DNA from: Azomonas macrocytogenes
Lineage (GTDB): Bacteria; Pseudomonadota; Gammaproteobacteria; Pseudomonadales; Pseudomonadaceae
Assembly: GCF_014191985.1 (NCBI RefSeq)
Contig: NZ_JACHXI010000008.1
Span: 78,477 to 142,476, forward strand
DNA length: 64,000 bases
Direction: 5' to 3'
This document shows positions 31,263 through 39,932 of the stretch, piece by piece (the stretch's first letter is position 1; each line of letters begins with the position of its first letter). The notes beneath the pieces are model-generated. The model was given only the letters and a program-made list of their open reading frames with translations, did not search any database and was not told where the DNA came from. The position numbers and the translations under genes are program-made.

Positions 31263-31322
31263 CTAAAGATCCTCTATAGTCAGTAGTAATTTGTAATCAG
31301 CACTTCATGCTAAACATGTAAT

Positions 31323-31340
31323 AGCAATGGGCATGCCAAA
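31323..31340 (-). promoter_or_regulatory. sigma-54 promoter of anfHDGKOR
   Basis: Read on the minus strand, TTTGGCATGCCCATTGCT has the -24 GG and -12 GC exactly 10 bases apart and matches the TGGCAYG-N4-TTGCW consensus closely. Transcription would start about 50 bp before the anfH start codon. This fits control by the sigma-54 activator AnfA encoded next door. Confidence 0.8.
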
Positions 31341-31468
31341 TTCAACAAAATAAAAATCAAGTAAGCACAACAACTGAAAAAACGTTATCACAGCGCCATC
31401 AACAATAGATAATGCGTTGTTTTTAAAAGAATAAAATAAAAAAACACATCCGTACCAAAATGATTAAT

Positions 31469-31482
31469 TTACATAAATGTAA
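31469..31482. promoter_or_regulatory. candidate activator-binding dyad upstream of anfH
   Basis: TTACAT and ATGTAA form 6-bp arms around AA, about 135 bp upstream of the -24 element, a usual distance for a sigma-54 enhancer-binding protein. It differs from the NifA motif TGT-N10-ACA. Assignment to AnfA is only a guess from position. Confidence 0.25.
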
Positions 31483-31723
31483 TCTTTTTAAATAAAATTA
31501 ACATTTACCTAAAGGCTTTATATCTCAGTAGAATTTTAAATTTCTGTATTAAGGTAAATTCCAAAATCAGTATTTACTGTTTGTGTAATTTTCACGGTTG
31601 ACGGATAAATTTCACCCAAGTCAAAATTCGGCATACTCCGCTTGAAGGTGGCATACCAGCAGGCACAGATATCCAATCAAGCCCAAGCGAGCTTTAAAGA
31701 AAAGGTCATCAGGAATCAATAGG

Positions 31724-31786
31724 AGATAAGAGATAAGAGATAAGAGATAAGAGATAAGAGATAAGAGATAAGAGATAAGAGATAAA
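31724..31786. repeat. tandem array of a 7-bp unit (AGATAAG), 8 perfect copies plus one variant
   Basis: Eight uninterrupted copies of AGATAAG are followed by one copy ending in A instead of G (AGATAAA). The array lies between the putative anfA terminator and the anfH upstream region, outside any coding frame. Such short-unit arrays change copy number by slippage; here a change would alter the distance between elements upstream of anfH by multiples of 7 bp. Confidence 0.95.
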
Positions 31787-31803
31787 TCAGGAAGTAAACA
31801 GAC

Positions 31804-31840
31804 TCAGGATACTATCGAAGCCAAACGATAGTTATCCTGA
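31804..31840 (-). terminator. hairpin after anfA, probable terminator
   Basis: TCAGGATA-CTATCG pairs with CGATAG-TTATCCTGA: 14 bp interrupted by a single bulged base, with an 8-nt loop. It lies about 115 bp past the anfA stop on its strand and is followed there by GTCTGTTTAC, a weak T-rich tail. Confidence 0.55.
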
Positions 31841-31954
31841 AAGTGGAGGATTAAAGCCTTTCAGCAAGATATCATTTTGAGGAAAATGTAAACAAGGATA
31901 AACACGCGTCTTGTCCGATCAGTAATACATCGATTGATACATCAAGAGCACGTT

Positions 31955-33604
31955 CTAATCATCATCGCAGTCAGTAGAACCGGCAATACGAAAAGTTTTG
32001 TAGTTGATATTATGCCGCTCCATTCGAACACCCAACATACGTCGCGTCAATCCTAGTTCTTCAGCAGCCTTACCCATGCGGCCATTATTATTTTTCAACG
32101 ATTCCACAATCATTTCATACTCAACTGCTCGAATTTTCTCTTCCAGCGTGATACCAAAGGCCGTACCGGTTTCTTTCGAGGTTTGCAAGGATGGAGGAAG
32201 ATCATAGCTGTGAATAACGTCATCGTCAGAAAGAATGACTGCTCGCTCAAGAATGTTTTCCAGCTCACGCACATTTCCAGGCCAGTGATAGCTGACCAAC
32301 ATGTTAAGAGCAGGAGTCGAAATGCGTTTGATCTCTTTATTATTTTCTTTCGAAAAAGCAGTAACGAAATGGTCAGCCAAAGCGATTACATCGCTACCGC
32401 GTTCACGTAATGGTGGAACAGTGATAGGAAATACATTAAGTCGATAATAAAGATCTTCTCGAAAAGTTCCTTTTTCTACCATTTCGATAAGATTACGGTT
32501 AGTAGCAGCAATAATACGCACATCTATTTTAACAGGCTTACTTCCCCCTACTCTTTCGAATGTTTTCTCCTGCAATACACGTAATAGTTTTGCCTGTATC
32601 GACAGACTCAACTCTCCAACTTCATCGAGGAATATGGTACCGCCATCAGCCTGTTCGAAATAACCTTTGTGCATCATCAGAGCACCCGTAAACGAGCCTT
32701 TCTCATGCCCGAACAATTCACTTTCAGCCAGGTTATCGGGTAAAGCCGCACAATTGGAAATGATGAATGGCCCTTCGGTATTCGTACTATTGTAATGAAT
32801 GGCACCAGCTACCAACTCTTTACCTACACCACTTTCCCCCAGAATCAGTACTGTAGCCCTGGTATTTGCAACTTTTTCGATAAGCCGATAAACCTCCTGC
32901 ATAGGCTTTGAGTTGCCGATGATATTTGATGGCTTGAATTTTTTCTTCAGCGCATTCCTCAAGCGGGAATTTTCATTTTCCAAACGAACTTTATCAAAAT
33001 TTTCAATCAGATATAGCTCGACCGCTGGAGCGATCATTGAGGCGATCATCGATAATAATTCGACATCTTGCTTGAGCAAGTGCTGATTCATATAAACACG
33101 CTCGGCACCGATAGTCCCCAATACTTTTTGAGCACGCATGATCGGCACACTCAGAAAAACTGTATTGGCTTTCAGATTTCCTTTTTTTTCTTTTTCATTA
33201 TGCGCGCGGGTACGATCAAGAAAATCAGGATTATTATGTAGACGTCGAGCAATAATTGCTTTACCAGTCTCTACTACTTTACCGGTAATTCCCTCACCCG
33301 ATGCATAAATACCACGCCTTTTCTCTTCATCTGTCAAACCAAAGCTGTCATGAATGGAAATGGTTTCAGAATAACAATCATAAAGCGTCACAATGCCTCG
33401 GTGCATTTTCAATGGACGCTGTTGCATAACATTCAAGATAATGGAAAGAGAATCGCCGAGATCGGAGCTACTAGTAATGCTTTGACTAATTTTATAAAGA
33501 ATCGGCAGCATACTTATACGGCATTCACCGGTAAAGCAGTGGCTAAATTCCTCAATAAAATAGTCGACATCCAATTCCAAAGTAACTGTATCGCTTATCG
33601 GCAT
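31955..33604 (-). CDS. anfA: AnfA, sigma-54-dependent activator of the Fe-only nitrogenase operon
   Basis: A 549-aa NifA/VnfA/AnfA-type activator. The N-terminal segment has a C-x4-C pair (Cys23, Cys28 in SHCFTGEC), the type of motif that in VnfA/AnfA relates to Fe-protein or Fe-S dependent control. A GAF domain spans about residues 35-200. The AAA+ domain has Walker A GESGVGKE (256-263), Walker B GGTIFLDE (321-328), and the sigma-54 contact loop as GSFTGA (303-308) instead of the usual GAFTGA. A Fis-type helix-turn-helix ([17 protein letters not shown]) ends the protein. The ATG of MPISDTVTL has AAGGG eight bases upstream and is preferred to a TTG six codons earlier. It is upstream of, and co-oriented with, anfH. 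Confidence 0.93.
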   Translation of the reverse strand: MPISDTVTLELDVDYFIEEFSHCFTGECRISMLPILYKISQSITSSSDLGDSLSIILNVMQQRPLKMHRGIVTLYDCYSETISIHDSFGLTDEEKRRGIYASGEGITGKVVETGKAIIARRLHNNPDFLDRTRAHNEKEKKGNLKANTVFLSVPIMRAQKVLGTIGAERVYMNQHLLKQDVELLSMIASMIAPAVELYLIENFDKVRLENENSRLRNALKKKFKPSNIIGNSKPMQEVYRLIEKVANTRATVLILGESGVGKELVAGAIHYNSTNTEGPFIISNCAALPDNLAESELFGHEKGSFTGALMMHKGYFEQADGGTIFLDEVGELSLSIQAKLLRVLQEKTFERVGGSKPVKIDVRIIAATNRNLIEMVEKGTFREDLYYRLNVFPITVPPLRERGSDVIALADHFVTAFSKENNKEIKRISTPALNMLVSYHWPGNVRELENILERAVILSDDDVIHSYDLPPSLQTSKETGTAFGITLEEKIRAVEYEMIVESLKNNNGRMGKAAEELGLTRRMLGVRMERHNINYKTFRIAGSTDCDDD

Positions 33605-33638
33605 AACATATACCCTTATCAAGCTTTAATTTAATACG

Positions 33639-33654
33639 AGCAAATTCAGGGCCA
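33639..33654 (-). promoter_or_regulatory. candidate sigma-54 promoter of anfA
   Basis: The minus strand reads TGGCCCTGAATTTGCT, with GG and GC 10 bases apart and a good TTGCT -12 element; the -24 element is less perfect (TGGCCCT). It would give a leader of only about 25 nt before the anfA ATG, just enough to hold the AAGGG ribosome site. Confidence 0.5.
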
Positions 33655-33916
33655 AAAAAATACTGAACCATATAATTAGAAAAGTTACAAATTAGTATTT
33701 TGTTCACAGGGGAACTTTAACTTTCCACACATAACCTCAATAAACCTATACTACTAGATAAAACGATATTTCAACGCTTTTCAACATGACATCGATCAGC
33801 ATCATCAATAGTTATGCGCAAAATCGTAAAATTCCCCTTACAAGCTGGCAATATTTACAGATCATTCAAAATCTTATGACGTCATGGAATAAAAGAAAAC
33901 TTACACAACGAATTAA

Positions 33917-33936
33917 TCCCAATCAAGGGATTGGGA
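33917..33936. promoter_or_regulatory. 20-bp inverted repeat in the anfA/NifU-like divergent region
   Basis: TCCCAATC and GATTGGGA are perfect 8-bp arms around AAGG. It stands out as GC-containing in an AT-rich stretch, about 260 bp upstream of the anfA -24 box and 230 bp upstream of the NifU-like promoter. It could be an operator for a dimeric regulator; no named consensus is matched. Confidence 0.35.
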
Positions 33937-34167
33937 CGATCCAGAACCATCAAGATATTTTTTAAATTAAATCTACATACATGTTAATTTTTTTCTGGAA
34001 TATACAGTCCCCGTACAATTCAACCAATCACCGGTTGGATATTTTCATACGCATTACCCCACAAACCAAACACACTCAATAAACACTTATAAATCAATAA
34101 AATATAAGTCATGTCGTTTCCACAAAAATCCTATACCTCATGCAAAACAATACCCATCAACAATAAA

Positions 34168-34183
34168 TGGCATATTTACTGCT
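34168..34183 (+). promoter_or_regulatory. candidate sigma-54 promoter of the NifU-like gene
   Basis: TGGCATATTTACTGCT has GG and GC exactly 10 bases apart and shares TGGCAT with the anfH -24 element. The -12 element is CTGCT rather than TTGCT. The transcript would start about 100 nt before the NifU-like ATG. Confidence 0.48.
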
Positions 34184-34295
34184 AGATTCAGTCGATAAAA
34201 AGCCAAAGTGCTATTTTTATAAATATCCAAATCTGCCATTAACAAATAAATAGAATATCAATTCAATTATTTCTCTTACATGAAGGAATGACCTC

Positions 34296-34595
34296 ATGAA
34301 AAATATTCTTAAAGAAGAAGCTATCGATTCAAATTCTTCAGTGTCATCTCTTAGTGAAGAAGCACGATTTAAAATCATTACCGAAACAATCGAAAAATTA
34401 CGTCCTAACCTACAGGCAGATGGCGGTGATATGGAAATCGTTGCAATTGACGGATACAAAGTACGCTTGAGGCTAAAAGGTGTCTGCGCCGGATGTACCG
34501 CAGCAGGAGAAACCTTGGGAGGTATTCGTCGGCACTTGATGCTCGCACTAGGAGAGAACGAGCCAATACTGGTACTACCCGAACTGAAGCAATAG
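34296..34595 (+). CDS. NifU C-terminal (Nfu) domain protein, candidate Anf accessory scaffold
   Basis: A 99-aa protein made almost only of a NifU C-terminal domain: residues 27-90 include KLRPNLQADGGDMEIVAIDG and VCAGCTAAGETLGGIRRHL, with the CxxC that binds a [4Fe-4S] cluster shared between two monomers. The first 25 residues are Ser/Glu-rich. Nfu proteins carry Fe-S clusters to apo-targets. The position opposite anfA, the AT-rich composition and a sigma-54-like promoter suggest an AnfA-regulated cluster donor for the Fe-only system, but this is inference. GAAGGAA precedes the ATG. Confidence 0.85.
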   Translation: MKNILKEEAIDSNSSVSSLSEEARFKIITETIEKLRPNLQADGGDMEIVAIDGYKVRLRLKGVCAGCTAAGETLGGIRRHLMLALGENEPILVLPELKQ

Positions 34596-34641
34596 TTATT
34601 CATTAGTTATTCATTACGAAAAGAAGCTATTTCGAATAACT
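34593..34641 (+). repeat. 11-bp tandem duplication and hairpin after the NifU-like gene
   Basis: TAGTTATTCAT occurs twice in direct tandem, the first copy overlapping the gene's stop codon. The second copy's AGTTATT pairs with AATAACT 23 nt downstream, with a further CGAAA/TTTCG stem inside. It may be a partial terminator between this gene and the PPOX-family gene. Confidence 0.6.
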
Positions 34642-34743
34642 ACTTATCTAGACTGAGCATGTATAAAGTAATTTACTGAATTCATGCCAAGCGAATGCCA
34701 TGAATATTCATATGGCAGATTGGCTGGGTTCCAAGGAAAACTA

Positions 34744-35301
34744 ATGAGCGAAGATAAAATCAAGCAAGAAGCACCGAGTGCTCGTACTCACGTCAAGCGA
34801 TATAATTGGCTAGCCCGATATGATCGTGAAACCGTAGAGGAAATACTCGATGCAGTACCTCTGGCGCATGTGGGTTGCATGATCAATGGGGTTCCCTTCG
34901 TTACCCCCACCTTTTTCTGGAGAGAAGGTGATCGAGTATATTGGCACGGTTCAGCAGCAGGACGTATGTTCAAAGTCCTGGAGCAACAGGATATCTGCAT
35001 GACGGTATCGCTACTGGACGGCTTGGTGATAGCGCGCTCGGCCTACAATTTCAATTGTAACTTTCGTTCAGTGATGCTGGTGGGGCGAGCAGAGCTGATC
35101 ACTGATGAAGCGGTCAAGACAGAGAAACTGAAAAACTTCGTTAATGGCTTGATCCCAAAAGAATGGGAGCGCTTGCGTCCGGTTCATCCAAAAGAGATCA
35201 AGGCTACAGCTGTAGCGTCGATGTCGATCACAGAAGCATCTTGTAAAATCCGGACGGGACCACCCCAGGATGATGAGGAAGACTATGAGTTTCCATCATG
35301 A
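34744..35301 (+). CDS. pyridoxamine 5'-phosphate oxidase-like flavin-binding protein
   Basis: A 185-aa protein of the FMN-binding split-barrel (PPOX-like, Nim-type) class. The family pattern is RYNWLARYDRETVEEILDA at the start, LAHVGCMINGVPFVTPTFFW, WHGSAAGRMFKVLEQQD and SAYNFNCNFRSVMLVGRAEL. Such proteins reduce or bind diverse small molecules; the substrate is not predictable. MSEDKIKQ is chosen because AAGGA lies seven bases upstream; an ATG 20 codons earlier lacks this. It follows the NifU-like gene in the same direction after about 150 bp with a hairpin between, and shares its location at the edge of the anf locus, so a role in Anf function is possible but unproven. Confidence 0.83.
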   Translation: MSEDKIKQEAPSARTHVKRYNWLARYDRETVEEILDAVPLAHVGCMINGVPFVTPTFFWREGDRVYWHGSAAGRMFKVLEQQDICMTVSLLDGLVIARSAYNFNCNFRSVMLVGRAELITDEAVKTEKLKNFVNGLIPKEWERLRPVHPKEIKATAVASMSITEASCKIRTGPPQDDEEDYEFPS

Positions 35302-35551
35302 GCAGGTGTCATTCCTATTCGCTATCAGGTTCTACCACCAGAACCCGATCCCCGAAATCTTCCACATATTGAAATGCCAGATGACATTTTGAAGTTTCGC
35401 TTGGGGTAAAGAATGAATGGGTAATTGGCCGGGTGCTTCCACGCTCGGCCACCCACTGGTCTTTCAGATGTCCTGGAACTCAGTTGAAAATAAACAAAAA
35501 AACTGTTGAAGGCAGCCGATCGGAACAGTGTCTTTTCTGACTGCGCCCCTA

Positions 35552-36151
35552 TCAGAACCGGACGGGCTGCCTTCCTGCCAGGGCGTGTGCCAAAGTACCG
35601 CCGTCTACCAGATCCAGCTCCCCTCCCAATGGAACACCATGGGCGATGCGGCTGATGACCAGCCCCTTGGGAGCGAGCAATTGAGCAATATAATAAGCTG
35701 TTGCTTCGCCTTCCACAGTTGGGTTGGTCGCCAGGATCACTTCGCCGAACGCCCCGTTGTCGATCCGTTCGAGCAGTTCGGGAATACCAATGGCTTCAGG
35801 CCCCAAACCATCGAGGGGAGAAAGTTGTCCCTTGAGTACAAAATAGCGCCCACGATAGCCGGTCTGCTCGACCGCGAAGACATCCATAGGGCTCTGTACG
35901 ATGCAAAGCAGGCCAGCGTCACGCGCCGGGTCGGCACATTGTTGGCACAGCTCGTTTTCACTTAGCGTTCGGCATTGACGGCAATAACCGACACCTTCCA
36001 TCGCCGTAGATAGCGCCTGGGCCAAGCGCAATCCTCCGCTGCGATCGCGTTCGAGCAAATGCAAGGCCATGCGCTGGGCACTCTTGCGCCCGACTCCGGG
36101 AAGAATGCGCAGAGCATCGATCAATTGCTGGATAAGCGGGCTAAAACTCAT
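35552..36151 (-). CDS. recR: recombination mediator RecR
   Basis: RecR (199 aa) works with RecO and RecF to load RecA on SSB-coated DNA. Order: N-terminal helix-hairpin-helix ([19 protein letters not shown]), zinc finger with Cys in [17 protein letters not shown], Toprim domain ([34 protein letters not shown]), and C-terminal [26 protein letters not shown] precedes MSFSPLIQ. It ends the dnaX-ybaB-recR set, 94 bp after ybaB. Confidence 0.96.
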   Translation of the reverse strand: MSFSPLIQQLIDALRILPGVGRKSAQRMALHLLERDRSGGLRLAQALSTAMEGVGYCRQCRTLSENELCQQCADPARDAGLLCIVQSPMDVFAVEQTGYRGRYFVLKGQLSPLDGLGPEAIGIPELLERIDNGAFGEVILATNPTVEGEATAYYIAQLLAPKGLVISRIAHGVPLGGELDLVDGGTLAHALAGRQPVRF

Positions 36152-36245
36152 CGGTCTCCCGGGCAGGCTGCACAAATCAAAATTGTGATGCTTACTCTAC
36201 CAAGCTCTTGCGTTTTAACCCGCAGACTTGAAGTTTACAATCTGC

Positions 36246-36572
36246 TCAGAACGGCATTTTGAAACCGGGTGGCAACTGCATGCCAGCGGTCATTCCAGCC
36301 ATTTTCTCCTGATTGTTCTGCTCGATCTTGCGTACGGCATCGTTCACTGCCGCGGCAATGAGATCTTCGAGCACTTCCTTGTCTTCCTGCATCAGGCTGT
36401 CATCGAGAGCAACGCGTTTGACATCATGCCGGCCATTCATCGTTACACTGACCAGACCGGCGCCGGACTGCCCGATCACTTCGGCATTTGCCAGCTCTTC
36501 CTGCATCTTCTGCATTTTTTCCTGCATCTGCTGCGCCTGCTTCATCAGGCCGGCCATGCCACCTTTCATCAT
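36246..36572 (-). CDS. ybaB: YbaB/EbfC nucleoid-associated protein
   Basis: A 108-aa YbaB/EbfC DNA-binding protein. [20 protein letters not shown] is the diagnostic N-terminus, with an amphipathic coiled helix, then [19 protein letters not shown] and a Met/Gly/Pro-rich tail. It forms tweezer-like dimers on DNA; a precise role is not settled. Its ATG overlaps the dnaX stop (ATGA), so the two are translationally coupled. Confidence 0.95.
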   Translation of the reverse strand: MMKGGMAGLMKQAQQMQEKMQKMQEELANAEVIGQSGAGLVSVTMNGRHDVKRVALDDSLMQEDKEVLEDLIAAAVNDAVRKIEQNNQEKMAGMTAGMQLPPGFKMPF

Positions 36573-38563
36573 GAGATATCACCTCGGGGGTCGGAATGTT
36601 CCAGGGGTTCGATGGTGCCATCGCGGATGGTCGCAGAAAACTGAGCCATCAACTCTTGCACCAGTGGATCTGATCGAATGGATAACTCGGCAGCGCGTTG
36701 CCGCTCCTGGCGCCGACGTGCAGCGGCCTGGGCCGGGGTTTCCTGCTGCGGCTTGCACAGCTGGATATCCATCTTGAGCGGGCGTCCATGATATTGATTC
36801 AATGCCTCGACCAATCGGCGCTGCTGGGTTGCGTTGAAAAGCGAACTTTGCTCGGGATCCAGATGCAGCAACCAGCAATCTTCCTGCACCGAAACCAGCG
36901 TGCAGTTTGCCGCAATACTGGCAGTCAAACCGGACAAGCCCAGCTTGGGTAGCAGTGCGATCCACTCTGCCGCCAGGCCGACCGCGGGCTGGGCGGCAAG
37001 TTGTGGCAGCTCAGGCCGTACCTCGGGCTCAGCGTTGAAATATTCGAGACAAGCTTCAGCCTGGGTTGCCACTTCAAAATAATCTTCGTCGGTCAACTGC
37101 GGCTCTTCATCATCGAGCCTCTCTACCGGCTCGGCACAAGCTACTGGCTCCAGCAATGCGCCATCAAACGGGGGGGCGACCCATTCTTCATTAGCAGTAA
37201 CGATAGCTATTGTTGGTGGTTCGTCCCACGGTACATCGACTTTCTCGACATTCGGTAATGGGTCGCTAGCGACGATGGCTTCGTTCGCTGGAGCAGCAGG
37301 AATTTCCTGTACCTTTTCGCTTGCGCCTCGCGGAACCGGATGGCTCTGCCCTGTCGAGTCAGAGCCGCTTGCAGTTTGCGGCTGCATAGCCGCTGCGGCC
37401 ACCGGACCAATAAGAGAATCAGTCGTGGCCGGGCTGATCCTCAAGTGCTTTAGCGAGGTTTTCGGAGCACCTGGCGCATCGGCCGGACGAAACGCCAGCA
37501 TGCGCAGCAGCACCATTTCGAAACCACTGCGCGAGTCAGGCGCCAGCGGCAGGTCGCGCCGGCCGATCAACCCCATCTGGTAATAGAATTGTATGTCTTC
37601 GGCAGGCAATGCCTGGGCCAGAGCCAATACGCGCTCACGGTCGCCCTGGCCATTATCCACCGCATCCGGCAACAATTGGGCGATGGCTATCCGATGCAGC
37701 ACATTGAGCATTTCGGCCAGGACACCGGCCCAGTCCGGTCCCTGCTCCGCCAATCGCTGCACCACCTCCAGCATTTCTCGGGCATCGCCTTCCAGCAATG
37801 CCTGCAGTACCTCATACACCTGGCCATGATCGAGTGTGCCCAGCATCGTTCGCACATCTGCTGCCAATACCTTGCCTTCACCGAAGGCAATAGCCTGGTC
37901 GGTAAGACTCATGGCGTCGCGCATCGAGCCGTCGGCAGCACGTCCCAACAGCCAGAGGGCATCCTGCTCGAAGGGAATGCCTTCGACACCGAGCACATGG
38001 CTCAAGTGCTCGACCACGCGCTCGGGCGGCATATTCTTCAGGGCGAACTGCAGGCAGCGCGACAGGATGGTTACCGGCAGCTTCTGTGGATCGGTGGTAG
38101 CCAGCAGGAACTTGACGTGCGGCGGCGGTTCTTCAAGGGTCTTGAGCAACGCATTGAATGAATGCGTGGAGAGCATGTGTACCTCATCGATGAGGTATAC
38201 CTTGTAACGGCCACGGGTCGGCGCGTACTGAACGTTATCCAACAGCTCACGGGTATCTTCGACCTTGGTCCGGCTCGCTGCGTCCACCTCGATCAGGTCG
38301 ACGAAACGCCCTTCATCGATTTCCCGGCAGACCGAGCACTGCCCGCAAGGCGTCGAGCTGACACCTGTCTCGCAGTTCAAGCACTTGGCGATGATCCGTG
38401 CAATGGTGGTCTTGCCAACGCCGCGGGTCCCCGTAAAAAGATAGGCATGGTGCAGGCGCTGGTTATCCAGTGCATTGATCAAGGCCTTGAGCACATGGGT
38501 CTGCCCGACCATTTCGCGAAACGAGCGCGGACGCCATTTTCGAGCAAGAACCTGATAACTCAT
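36569..38563 (-). CDS. dnaX: DNA polymerase III subunits tau/gamma
   Basis: DnaX (664 aa) is the AAA+ clamp-loader ATPase and organiser of the replisome. [15 protein letters not shown] is the family start. Walker A is [11 protein letters not shown] (residues 45-52), the zinc module uses Cys64, Cys73, Cys76 and Cys79 (CGQCSVC), the Walker B is [13 protein letters not shown], and the sensor segment is [11 protein letters not shown]. Residues 370-560 form a Pro/Ala/Glu-rich linker, followed by the tau-specific C-terminal domain. I saw no A-AAA-AAG slippery heptamer of the E. coli kind, so a gamma form by frameshift is not supported. The Shine-Dalgarno is weak. Confidence 0.95.
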   Translation of the reverse strand: MSYQVLARKWRPRSFREMVGQTHVLKALINALDNQRLHHAYLFTGTRGVGKTTIARIIAKCLNCETGVSSTPCGQCSVCREIDEGRFVDLIEVDAASRTKVEDTRELLDNVQYAPTRGRYKVYLIDEVHMLSTHSFNALLKTLEEPPPHVKFLLATTDPQKLPVTILSRCLQFALKNMPPERVVEHLSHVLGVEGIPFEQDALWLLGRAADGSMRDAMSLTDQAIAFGEGKVLAADVRTMLGTLDHGQVYEVLQALLEGDAREMLEVVQRLAEQGPDWAGVLAEMLNVLHRIAIAQLLPDAVDNGQGDRERVLALAQALPAEDIQFYYQMGLIGRRDLPLAPDSRSGFEMVLLRMLAFRPADAPGAPKTSLKHLRISPATTDSLIGPVAAAAMQPQTASGSDSTGQSHPVPRGASEKVQEIPAAPANEAIVASDPLPNVEKVDVPWDEPPTIAIVTANEEWVAPPFDGALLEPVACAEPVERLDDEEPQLTDEDYFEVATQAEACLEYFNAEPEVRPELPQLAAQPAVGLAAEWIALLPKLGLSGLTASIAANCTLVSVQEDCWLLHLDPEQSSLFNATQQRRLVEALNQYHGRPLKMDIQLCKPQQETPAQAAARRRQERQRAAELSIRSDPLVQELMAQFSATIRDGTIEPLEHSDPRGDIS

Positions 38564-38657
38564 ATCACCATCGCGGGATGTAACACGGGAATGCGCAATC
38601 CTAGCGAAGCAGGCCGCAAATTGCATCTGCAAGGGCACCGCCAGCCAGAAAACCGCC

Positions 38658-39803
38658 TCAGCACAATGTGGCGCCCAGCGCACGGACGACCGTCGTCAAC
38701 GCCGGATCGGCATCCTCCAGCATCACACGTAGCCCATCGGTTTCACGACGGACCGGATAGTGCTTGCGCAGTGCATCGAAGCCCGCTTTGCGGTCTGTCG
38801 CATCACCTGCCAGGACGCGGCGAAAATCGGCATCGTCGCGGCGCGGGTCGTAGACTGCCCGGCACAGAATCGCCAGCAGCTCCTGCGCGGTGGTGTTCTT
38901 GCTGAAACTCAGGCTGCTCAGCGCCGGTGCCGGCATGAGCGCAGCGAGATTCACTACCGGCGCGACGCCCAGGTATGCGCAAAAAGCCTGGTAGATCTGC
39001 CCGGTACCACGCAATTTGCCATCGAGGCTGTAGCCAGCGATATGCGGTGTGGCAATCCGGCAGAGTCCGGCTAAATCGGTATCGACCTCCGGCTCTCCTT
39101 CCCAGACATCCAATACCACGCCCAGATCCGAGCGTTGCAGCAGCAAGTCGCACAGCGCGTGATTATCGACCACAGCCCCGCGGCTGGCGTTGATCAGCCA
39201 GGCGCCGGGACGCAGCCGGGCCAGGGTTTTCGCATCGAACAGGTGAAAGGTGGGATTATCACCCTGCGAAGTCAGCGGTGTATGCACGCTGATCACGTCG
39301 CATTCATCGAGAATGCGTTCAAGCGTCACGAAATCGCCTGCCACTTCGCTTGCCTGCCGGGGCGGGTCACAAACCAGCAGATTCCAGCCCAGGGTGCGCA
39401 AGACCTCGACCAGGCGCCCACCCACCTGCCCTGCACCAACGACACCATAGGTACGCGAAGCCAGCTCGATGTCCTCCTGCTCCGCCAGAGTCAACAGGCT
39501 GCCGAGCACGTAATCCACCACGCCGCGCGCATTGCAACCGGGCGCGCTGGCCCAGGCAATTCCGGATTGGGCCAGATAATCCAGGTCGAGATGATCGGTA
39601 CCGATGGTACAGGTGCCGATGAAACGTACAGCTGAGCCTTGCAAAAGCTCACGGTCGACTTGAGTCACCGAGCGCACCAGCAAGACATCGCAGCCAGCCA
39701 CGGCGGAGCGTTCGATGGCTCGACCGGGCATTCGGCGAATGTCACCGAACCCACCAAAAAAAGCATCGACCAGGGGAATGTTTTCATCGGCAAGTATGCG
39801 CAT
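38658..39803 (-). CDS. pdxB: erythronate-4-phosphate dehydrogenase
   Basis: PdxB (381 aa) oxidises 4-phosphoerythronate in the DXP-dependent pyridoxal phosphate pathway. It starts [20 protein letters not shown], has the NAD Rossmann motif [12 protein letters not shown], and catalytic Arg, Glu and His in [17 protein letters not shown] and [14 protein letters not shown]. The C-terminal dimerisation domain distinguishing PdxB from SerA is present. It is divergent from the MATE gene across about 130 bp. Confidence 0.96.
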   Translation of the reverse strand: MRILADENIPLVDAFFGGFGDIRRMPGRAIERSAVAGCDVLLVRSVTQVDRELLQGSAVRFIGTCTIGTDHLDLDYLAQSGIAWASAPGCNARGVVDYVLGSLLTLAEQEDIELASRTYGVVGAGQVGGRLVEVLRTLGWNLLVCDPPRQASEVAGDFVTLERILDECDVISVHTPLTSQGDNPTFHLFDAKTLARLRPGAWLINASRGAVVDNHALCDLLLQRSDLGVVLDVWEGEPEVDTDLAGLCRIATPHIAGYSLDGKLRGTGQIYQAFCAYLGVAPVVNLAALMPAPALSSLSFSKNTTAQELLAILCRAVYDPRRDDADFRRVLAGDATDRKAGFDALRKHYPVRRETDGLRVMLEDADPALTTVVRALGATLC

Positions 39804-39932
39804 GGATGGCTCCGGGAAAAGCTGCTGATAACCTGTACGCTATGGGTTGCAGATTACCGCTATTCAAGCCTTCCGGCACCGTCGGACACAGCGTAGACTG
39901 CGCGACTTTCCCGGATCCAGGTAATCCCGGAC

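Larger units (their letters stand above)
33605..34295. other. 690-bp AT-rich divergent region between anfA and the NifU-like gene
   Basis: No coding frame is credible here. It contains sigma-54-like elements facing both ways and a 20-bp inverted repeat. AT content is among the highest in the window, with long A/T runs around 33.95-34.26 kb. Confidence 0.65.

Noticed and set aside
31724..31786. Possible CRISPR-like array
   Set aside because: The unit is only 7 bp with no spacers and no cas genes nearby; it is a simple tandem repeat.
35508..35574. 10-bp inverted repeat at the end of recR (GAAGGCAGCC/GGCTGCCTTC)
   Set aside because: The right arm is within recR codons and the loop is nearly 50 nt; it is too loose to call a terminator.
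36569..38563. Programmed frameshift for a short gamma product of dnaX
   Set aside because: No A-AAA-AAG or similar slippery run was seen in the coding strand.
38564..38657. 4.5S SRP RNA gene upstream of dnaX
   Set aside because: The conserved GGAAGCAGCC-type core is absent from the short dnaX-pdxB spacer on both strands.
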